Shown piece by piece: positions 58,620 to 64,000 of a stretch of DNA of 64,000 bases. Origin of the DNA: Rhynchopus sp. YZ270_cl-10. Its lineage: Eukaryota; Euglenozoa; Diplonemea; Diplonemida; Diplonemidae. The translations under genes were made by a program, and so were the position numbers. Within the stretch, counting starts at the first letter, position 1, and every line of letters starts with the position of its first letter. The notes under the pieces were generated by a model. That model did no database searches. It was not told the DNA's origin and saw nothing but the letters and a program-made list of their open reading frames with translations. The DNA lies in NCBI GenBank assembly GCA_964035575.1, contig OZ037836.1, forward strand, positions 1,488,001 to 1,552,000, written 5' to 3'.

Positions 58620-59950
58620 CAGGCCTTTTGCTAACTTTGGGATTTTCCCCCTGAATGGCATGATGGTCAAAAAAAAATAATTTCCTGGAAAAAAAAGTAC
58701 ATTCCGAGCTTTCCCGCCTGGTGAAAGCGGTCGTCGCGCGCTTCGCGCGCGCCTCCCTGCCAGCCACAGGGTGGAGAGGCGAAGGGTCAGCTTTGCGAGA
58801 TATAAACAAAAAACGGAATATAATCCTTTATTAACGGTCCTTGGTCTTGCGCCTTACGTACACTAACCGTACAAAATCAATACGTCTTCCAGAAGCAGGG
58901 GCTGTTGCAACGGTTGGGTTGCTTTGAAATAAGAATGGTCAATTTTTTGCAGCTTGGGTCAAGTTTCATTTCTGGCTGCAAAATGCAAGGGAATCCCCTT
59001 AGACATTGTAAAATGGCACCGTAGGCAGGAAGAAAATAGCGTACAGCGAGCGAAGCGAGCAGAAAAAAATTTTTAGGTACACCTCCGCGAGCGCAGCGAG
59101 CAGAAAAATTGTAAGGTGCCATCGTGCCATCATGCCATCATGCCATCATGCCATCATGCCATCGTGCCATCATGCCATCATGCCATCATGCCATCATGCC
59201 ATCATGCCATCATGCCATCATGCCATCATGCCATCATGCCATCATGCCATCATGCCATCATGCCATCATGCCATCATGCCATCATGCCATCATGCCATCA
59301 TGCCATCATGCCATCATGCCATCATGCCATCATGCCATCATGCCATCATGCCATCATGCCATCATGCCATCATGCCATCATGCCATCATGCCATCATGCC
59401 ATCATGCCATCATGCCATCATGCCATCATGCCATCATGCCATCATGCCATCATGCCATCATGCCATCATGCCATCATGCCATCATGCCATCATGCCATCA
59501 TGCCATCATGCCATCATGCCATCATGCCATCATGCCATCATGCCATCATGCCATCATGCCATCATGCCATCATGCCATCATGCCATCATGCCATCATGCC
59601 ATCATGCCATCATGCCATCATGCCATCATGCCATCATGCCATCATGCCATCATGCCATCATGCCATCATGCCATCATGCCATCATGCCATCATGCCATCA
59701 TGCCATCATGCCATCATGCCATCATGCCATCATGCCATCATGCCATCATGCCATCATGCCATCATGCCATCATGCCATCATGCCATCATGCCATCATGCC
59801 ATCATGCCATCTGGGGGGGAAATCCCCAGGTGATGGATAGCGAAAGCCCTGCCCCACCACCCCCCGTGGCATGATGGTGGCATGATGGAAAAAAAAATAA
59901 AAAACGCCCAAAAACGTGGCACGATGGCATGATGGTTAGCAAAAGGCCTG
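58620..59950. mobile_element. 1.3-kb TIR element (CAGGCCTTTTGCTAAC ends), TSD ATAAGAAAC
   Basis: The ends are CAGGCCTTTTGCTAAC and its complement, flanked by the 9-bp duplication ATAAGAAAC at 58611-58619 and 59951-59959. ATGGCATGATGG, a motif of the ends, is the evident seed of the 8-bp array inside. It contains the mini-hairpin CGCGC-TTC-GCGCG at 58737-58749. No transposase is present. A related end lies at 40568. Confidence 0.8.
59118..59811. repeat. 8-bp satellite, unit CATGCCAT, about 86 copies
   Basis: Almost perfect, with CATCGTGC variants only at the left edge. All three forward frames are open and encode the same eight residues (MPSCHHAI) because 8 is not a multiple of 3. The reverse strand is full of stops. 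No function is implied. Confidence 0.95.
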
Positions 59951-60314
59951 ATAAGAAACAAAATTTAAAAAAAAAAAAAAAAACAGAAACAGAAACAAAA
60001 ACAAAAAACAAAAAACAAAAAAAAAAAAAAAAACAAAAAAAAAACCCAATTTTTTTAGCTTTTTTCTTTGAGGGCATGTCCCCTTTTGTCGTCAGCCCAG
60101 AGTCAGTAGGCTCTGCCACACCTTGGGGAGAGGTGTGCGGACTGTGTCTCCAAGAGGAAAAGGGAAGCTGTCCCCCCTGCCCCGTCGCAGTGTGGAACCC
60201 CGCTAAGTAGCACAACAACAAAACTAAGCAAGAGGCAGTACCAGTGGCGCGGCTACCAATAATTACCGCGTAGTCAGCGTCACGCCTACCATGGTAGGTT
60301 ACAGTGAAAAAAAA

Positions 60315-60828
60315 CACGGGTCAGGAAAGATCTTTTGTCTTTTTTTGTCTTTTTTCGAGAATCTCGGGAGAAAAAAAAAAAAAATCAAGATTTTCAGGAT
60401 TTTTGTCTTTTTTTTTCAGGATCTCTCGAGATCTTTGAGATCTTTGAAAAATCCTGAAAAAAAAAGGAAAAAAAAGGAAAAAAAGAGAAAAAAAGATGAA
60501 AAAGATCTTGAAAATCTTTTTTTTCTCAAAAAAAAGATAAAAAAGATTTTTGGGATTTTGAAAAATCTTTTTGGGGAAAAAAAAAAAAAAGATTTTGAAA
60601 ATCTTTTTTTTTTTTTTCAAAGATTTCTCAAGATCTCGAGATTTTTCATGAAATTTCATGGATTTTTCCAGGATTTTTCAGGATTTTTTCAGGATTTTTC
60701 CAGGATTTTCAAATCTTTTCTCTTTTTTTTTTTCTCCCAAAAATCTTTTTTTTTTTTTTTTTTTTCGGGAGAAGAGGATTTTTTTTCTCGAAAAAAAAAA
60801 AAAAAAAAAAGATCTTTCCCGACCCGTG
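60315..60828. mobile_element. 514-bp foldback element (CACGGGTC ends)
   Basis: The ends are CACGGGTCAGGAAAGATC and, as complement, CACGGGTCGGGAAAGATC, flanked by A-runs. The interior consists of AAAGATCTTGAAAATC and CAGGATTTTTC units with homopolymers. CA...TG ends are as in the CATGGATGT family. No coding sequence is present. Confidence 0.7.
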
Positions 60829-61349
60829 AAAAAAAAAAAAAAAAAAAAAAAGTACTTTTTTACCCATTTGGGTATGGGTTCATATTTCGTGAAAATTTTA
60901 GTCACTAAAATTTTGTCCATTTTTCTGTATATCGCCCACCACAGAATGGGCGGATTCCGGAAATGCAAATGCGGGTGTTTTCGGGCATTTTTATGGCCGA
61001 AAACGCTCCATTATTTTCACGTACGTTGATTTTCACGTGAAAAAAAAAGTACTTTTTTTTTTTTCGATCAAAATTTTTTCGTTTTTTTTTCGAAATCACG
61101 TAAATCACGTAAATTTTTTTTTCAAAAAACGTCACGTACGTGAAGTATCACGTAACCCGATTTTTGGAAAAAAAGTACTTTTTTTTTCGTCACGTACTTT
61201 CTACATCCATGAAATACTCAGGGATTTTTCTAATTGTGGATTGGGATTAAGATTTCGGGGGGTGGAAAAAATTCCTTGAAAAAGATTCCCTGTTTTTCCC
61301 TACAGCAATTTCAGGTACATTCTACCCCACCCCCCACTGTGATGGGAGT

Positions 61350-62600
61350 CCATTGGAATACGCAAAATACATCAAAATCTATCACAATACACGTGTCATA
61401 CAATGCAACGAGGCCGAGTCGGCCTCGCCAAGGCCTGAAAATAAATACTCAGGCGTGCCTGAGGCGTACTCGGGATTAGTTACGTTTAAGTACGCCTCAG
61501 GCACGCCTGGGTATATTTATATTTCTTACCAGCATTTTGGTCAGGAACAAAAAAGTATTTACCCCCAAATTTTGTGGTTTTCGATTCAGAGGTAGCAAAA
61601 TCTTTCAAATGCGGGGTCGCACGATGAAAAATGCGCCTCTGGGCCGAGCGAGTCGAAAAAATGAAAAGGGTTCGCTCAGCTTTGGTGCTGATGATATATA
61701 TTTAAATAAATTTTTGGTGGTACCTTCGGGTATTTCATTGATTCAAGAATTATTGTTAACAAATCTCGGGGGTGCTTTTCGACTGGGTCCCTTCGGGGCC
61801 CAACTTGATGCAAGACGGAAGAGGCTCATACAAGGCTGGATCCTCTAACACTAGAGGGATCTCATCGAGATCCCAGAATTTTACACAGGCCTCCTTGATC
61901 CACAGACCACAGCTCTATTTTTAGTACAACTATGGGGTGACCAAAGGACTTTTTTATACTTTTTTATACCCGAGGTATGACTCATCTTCTGCGAAGCCTC
62001 TTTTTAGGAGTCAGTTTACTGTAAGCAGTAACCATGATATTTTTCCACTAAAAATATCTTGCGACCCCGCAATTTTCTCAGCAGGACACCGAAAGTTGAT
62101 TTCAGCACATTTCAGGGGGCGGAGGAAATACATGGCATGCCTTAGAAACGTGGTGACCTGTGCATAATAATTTTACATATCAGCAGAAATATGAAACCGA
62201 GTATACTTTCCCCTGGTTTTTGGTACAAACTTAAAGTCACGCATTTTTTGCTAAAAAAATTGTCCGACCCCGGAATTTTTTCAGATCGCTCCGGAAATGC
62301 ATCAGAGGCCCTTTTTGCGGGGGGGAAATACACACCAGGCGCCTGAAACGCAAGTATACGTTGATATATACTCAGGCGTGCCTGAGGCGTACTTAAACGT
62401 AACTAATCCCGAGTACGCCTCAGGCACGCCTCAGTGACGCCTCAGGCACGCCTCAGATATATTTTCCAGATACGAGTATTTTCAGGCGTACCCGGCCTCG
62501 TTGCATTGTATGACGTGTATTGTGATATATTTTGCTGTATTTTGCATTTTGCATTTTGCATTTTGATATATTTTGATGCATTTTGATGTATTTTGATGCC
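61350..62600. mobile_element. 1.25-kb foldback element with GCGTGCCTGAGGCG subrepeats
   Basis: Arms at about 61353-61525 and 62360-62590 are inverted copies containing CATACAATGCAACGAGGCC, GGCGTGCCTGAGGCGTACT and GGGATTAGTTACGTTTAAGT. The outer ends are ATACATCAAAAT-type repeats. The centre (61530-62345) is A/T-rich and has no gene. A GTCCGACCCCGGAA phrase at 62262 matches 26738 inverted. Confidence 0.75.
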
Positions 62601-62791
62601 ACACATACATCACAATACTTTACATGTAGATGAGGAGACAATTGTAAATGACTTCTCGAGTCCGCATTGCACTTCGCGGTTACCCCCAAGGGAAGACACC
62701 CTTCTTCAGAAGCCAGGTAGAGAATGCTGCCCCCCACCCCCGCCCCCTCTACACTGTCCACGTAGATCCCCCCACTACGTAAGGAGATCTG

Positions 62792-63010
62792 ATGACGCAA
62801 GGCAAGTCGTTCTCCCAAAGCAATGGCATTGGATGGGGCACGTGCGCGTTTACGAACTGGGCCATGCTTGCGCTTAGGGTCCCCGCTATTCGCCGAGCGG
62901 TTGTGAACCGCCTCCGTTCTCTTACGGTACGCCCCACCCTTTGCCTGAGCTCGGCTGAGAAGCGTTTTAGCACGTTTTTCAACTACTCTTTATTTTGCAA
63001 TTTTGGGTGA
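62792..63010 (+). CDS. Possible small protein, unknown (72 aa)
   Basis: The frame reads MTQGKSFSQSNGIGWGTCAF, then TNWAMLALRVPAIRRAVVNR, then LRSLTVRPTLCLSSAEKRFS. It has basic amphipathic stretches and no acidic residue until near the end, compatible with a mitochondrial presequence. The opposite strand (62749-62982) is also open and basic (MKNVLKRFSAELRQRVGRTV), so the strand is uncertain. No homologue is recognised. Confidence 0.2.
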   Translation: MTQGKSFSQSNGIGWGTCAFTNWAMLALRVPAIRRAVVNRLRSLTVRPTLCLSSAEKRFSTFFNYSLFCNFG

Positions 63011-63348
63011 TCTGTCAACGGGGAGATGTTTTTTTAACTAGCTCTCAGTGGCGTCTCACAGACTCTGACATGCTCTCAAGCTTTCACAGCTTGTTGCGTG
63101 TCTCACGGAGACGATGCTGCCGATCACCCAAATTTATTGCGCGGAACTCGGCAATGCCGATCTGCGCACTTTCGACAAAAAACCAAAAATAATACGAAAT
63201 TACCTAGGTTACGGGGCTGAGGTGTTGAAGGCACCTGAAATTGACACCTAACCTGACAACACTAATCTACAATACTTCTGGCAAGACCACGCCCGTAGGG
63301 AGTGCTGATATTCCACTAACACACTTCAACGCAGGTGGGGGGTGTCTC
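63011..63348. other. Spacer upstream of the WD40 gene
   Basis: No gene is visible. TTTTGGGTGATC at 63002 faces GATCACCCAAA at 63123, bounding a small inverted-repeat unit. CTTCAACGCAG at 63323-63333 could be a splice acceptor just before the next gene's ATG. Confidence 0.4.
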
Positions 63349-64000
63349 ATGTTATGCGCTGTGTTGTTGGCATGTGTCCACACCTCCTTGGTGCCGTGTG
63401 TTGCCAGCGGGTCTGCTTGTATGTATCAGCTTTCGTTCACGGGCACGCAGTATGGGGTGAGCTTTTCGCATGATGGGGTGTGGGTAGCCGGTGGCGGTGT
63501 GACGAAGGAAGTTGCGGTGTTCCGCACTGACGACGGCACGGCCGTCACGACGCTCGCCTTCCCTTCTGAAGTCGATGCAGTTGAGTTCTCCCCCATGGGC
63601 GGGCAGCTTGCTGTTGTCTCGGGTGCTGACGTCGTCGTCGTCTCGACCGACACATGGACCACACTGCACACCCTCAGCGCAACCACCCCCAACGCCCAGG
63701 CGTACTCCCCAGACGGGACGCAACTCGCAGTTGCATCTGTAGAGGATGCGAGCCTATTCGACGCTGTGTCTGGTATCCGGGTGATGAAGTTTTCTGGGCA
63801 CAGTGCTGCGGTGATTGCGGTTGCGTTCTCACCAGACGGTGCGGAGGTAGTGACCTGCGATGCAACGACGGTGCGCATATGGTCTGTAGCAGGGGTGGAG
63901 AGGCTGGCGTTTGGTGTGGCAGATGTGCGTTCTGTGGTGTGGACAGCAGATGGGGCGCTGATAGCGACAGGATGTGGTGACGGATCCTTGGTGATGTGGT
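63349..64000 (+). CDS. WD40-repeat protein, N-terminal part, runs off the window
   Basis: The frame is open from 63238, with the first ATG at 63349, and continues past 64000. It begins MLCAVLLACVHTSLVPCVAS, a hydrophobic stretch resembling a signal peptide. Beta-propeller repeats follow with recognisable blade signatures: GVSFSHDGVWVAGGGVTKEV, VEFSPMGGQLAVVS, AYSPDGTQLAVAS, then GHSAAVIAVAFSPDG...VRIW and WTADGALIATGCGDGSLVMW. The best blade shows the GH and W(R)IW pattern of WD40. These proteins are scaffolds. A signal peptide would be unusual, so the true N-terminus may lie in an upstream exon (see CTTCAACGCAG just before). Confidence 0.8.
   Translation, partial: MLCAVLLACVHTSLVPCVASGSACMYQLSFTGTQYGVSFSHDGVWVAGGGVTKEVAVFRTDDGTAVTTLAFPSEVDAVEFSPMGGQLAVVSGADVVVVSTDTWTTLHTLSATTPNAQAYSPDGTQLAVASVEDASLFDAVSGIRVMKFSGHSAAVIAVAFSPDGAEVVTCDATTVRIWSVAGVERLAFGVADVRSVVWTADGALIATGCGDGSLVMW

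Larger units (their letters stand above)
58441..60314 (+). mobile_element. Second, very short LINE copy (3' end only), split by a later element
   Basis: 58441-58619 matches 56536-56712 (the last roughly 40 codons, stop and start of the UTR). 59960-60314 continues the UTR to GTTACAGTG and A's. The break at 58619/59951 is the CAGGCC element. In the coding part, the family's Ser-Leu-Met-Arg-His end and stop are kept. Confidence 0.8.
58337..61211. mobile_element. 2.9-kb foldback element (CATGGATGT ends), TSD AAATAC, heavily nested
   Basis: The ends are CATGGATGTAGAAAGTACTT and its complement, flanked by AAATAC at 58331-58336 and 61212-61217. Subterminal units contain CACGTACTTT and ACGTCACGTACGTGA. 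It belongs to the same end family as 34000-34429 but has a different subrepeat. It contains a LINE remnant, a CAGGCC element with an 8-bp satellite, and another foldback element. Confidence 0.85.

Noticed and set aside
59116-59874. 252-aa MPSCHHAI-repeat protein
   Set aside because: All three forward frames give the same peptide because the unit is 8 bp; this is a satellite, not a gene.
1-64000. tRNA or rRNA genes, spliced-leader genes
   Set aside because: I looked for tRNA B-box-like GGTTCRANYCC with a fitting A-box and for conserved rRNA motifs, and found none I could support. A covariance-model search would settle it.

Overview
This window is eukaryotic nuclear DNA from a protist, crowded with repeats. 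There are no bacterial-style operons and no rRNA or tRNA genes that I can see. Host genes are sparse, and most of the 64 kb is transposable elements, foldback (self-complementary) repeats, satellites and segmental duplications. Three features together suggest a euglenozoan, perhaps diplonemid-like: a basic HMG-box protein with a mitochondrial-type presequence, like kinetoplast DNA-packaging proteins; a tyrosine-recombinase retroelement with the gene order known from trypanosomatid VIPER; and an ingi/L1Tc-like LINE with a C-terminal RNase H. This placement is an inference and was not tested by phylogeny.

Layout. 0.2-3.0 kb: a large foldback element containing two minisatellites. 3.4-7.5 kb and 13.0-17.6 kb: two copies of a segmental duplication. 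Each copy carries an orphan twin-CX9C 3' exon, an HMG-box gene, and a chimeric, broken ubiquitin-like/LRR gene that joins the HMG gene's 5' end to the LRR body and is interrupted by a LINE. 8-13 kb: dispersed repeats, a 119-bp tandem array and small inverted-repeat elements. 18.5-19.3 kb: degenerate coding sequence. 19.35-28.15 kb: a 92-bp pyrimidine-rich satellite hosting a whole-looking VIPER-like element, a solo copy of its terminal repeats, and a terminal-inverted-repeat (TIR) element. 28.2-30.5 kb: an intact multidomain E3 ubiquitin ligase-like gene that starts at the edge of the satellite.

31-44 kb: almost wholly foldback and inverted-repeat elements, many with target-site duplications (TSDs) that can be read directly. 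44.1-46.6 kb: a repeat block hit by an intact-looking Tc1/mariner (DD37E) transposon. 48.0-51.5 kb: a third ubiquitin-like/LRR gene split by a LINE. 53.7-57.2 kb: a three-level nest (hAT-like element, foldback element, LINE) just upstream of a fourth ubiquitin-like/LRR copy at 57.3-58.2 kb. 58.3-61.2 kb: another nest that includes an 8-bp satellite. 61.3-62.6 kb: a foldback element. 63.35-64 kb: the start of a WD40-repeat gene that runs off the window.

Three themes recur. First, a zoo of foldback elements, each with its own private subrepeat but with shared end types (CA...TG with 6-bp TSDs, CAG... with 8-bp TSDs). Second, scattered tiny hairpins with unrelated stems but always a C-GNA-G triloop. 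Third, repeated retroelement hits in one host gene family, twice at the same nucleotide. Only the two HMG genes, the E3 ligase-like gene and the WD40 gene look like functional host genes.
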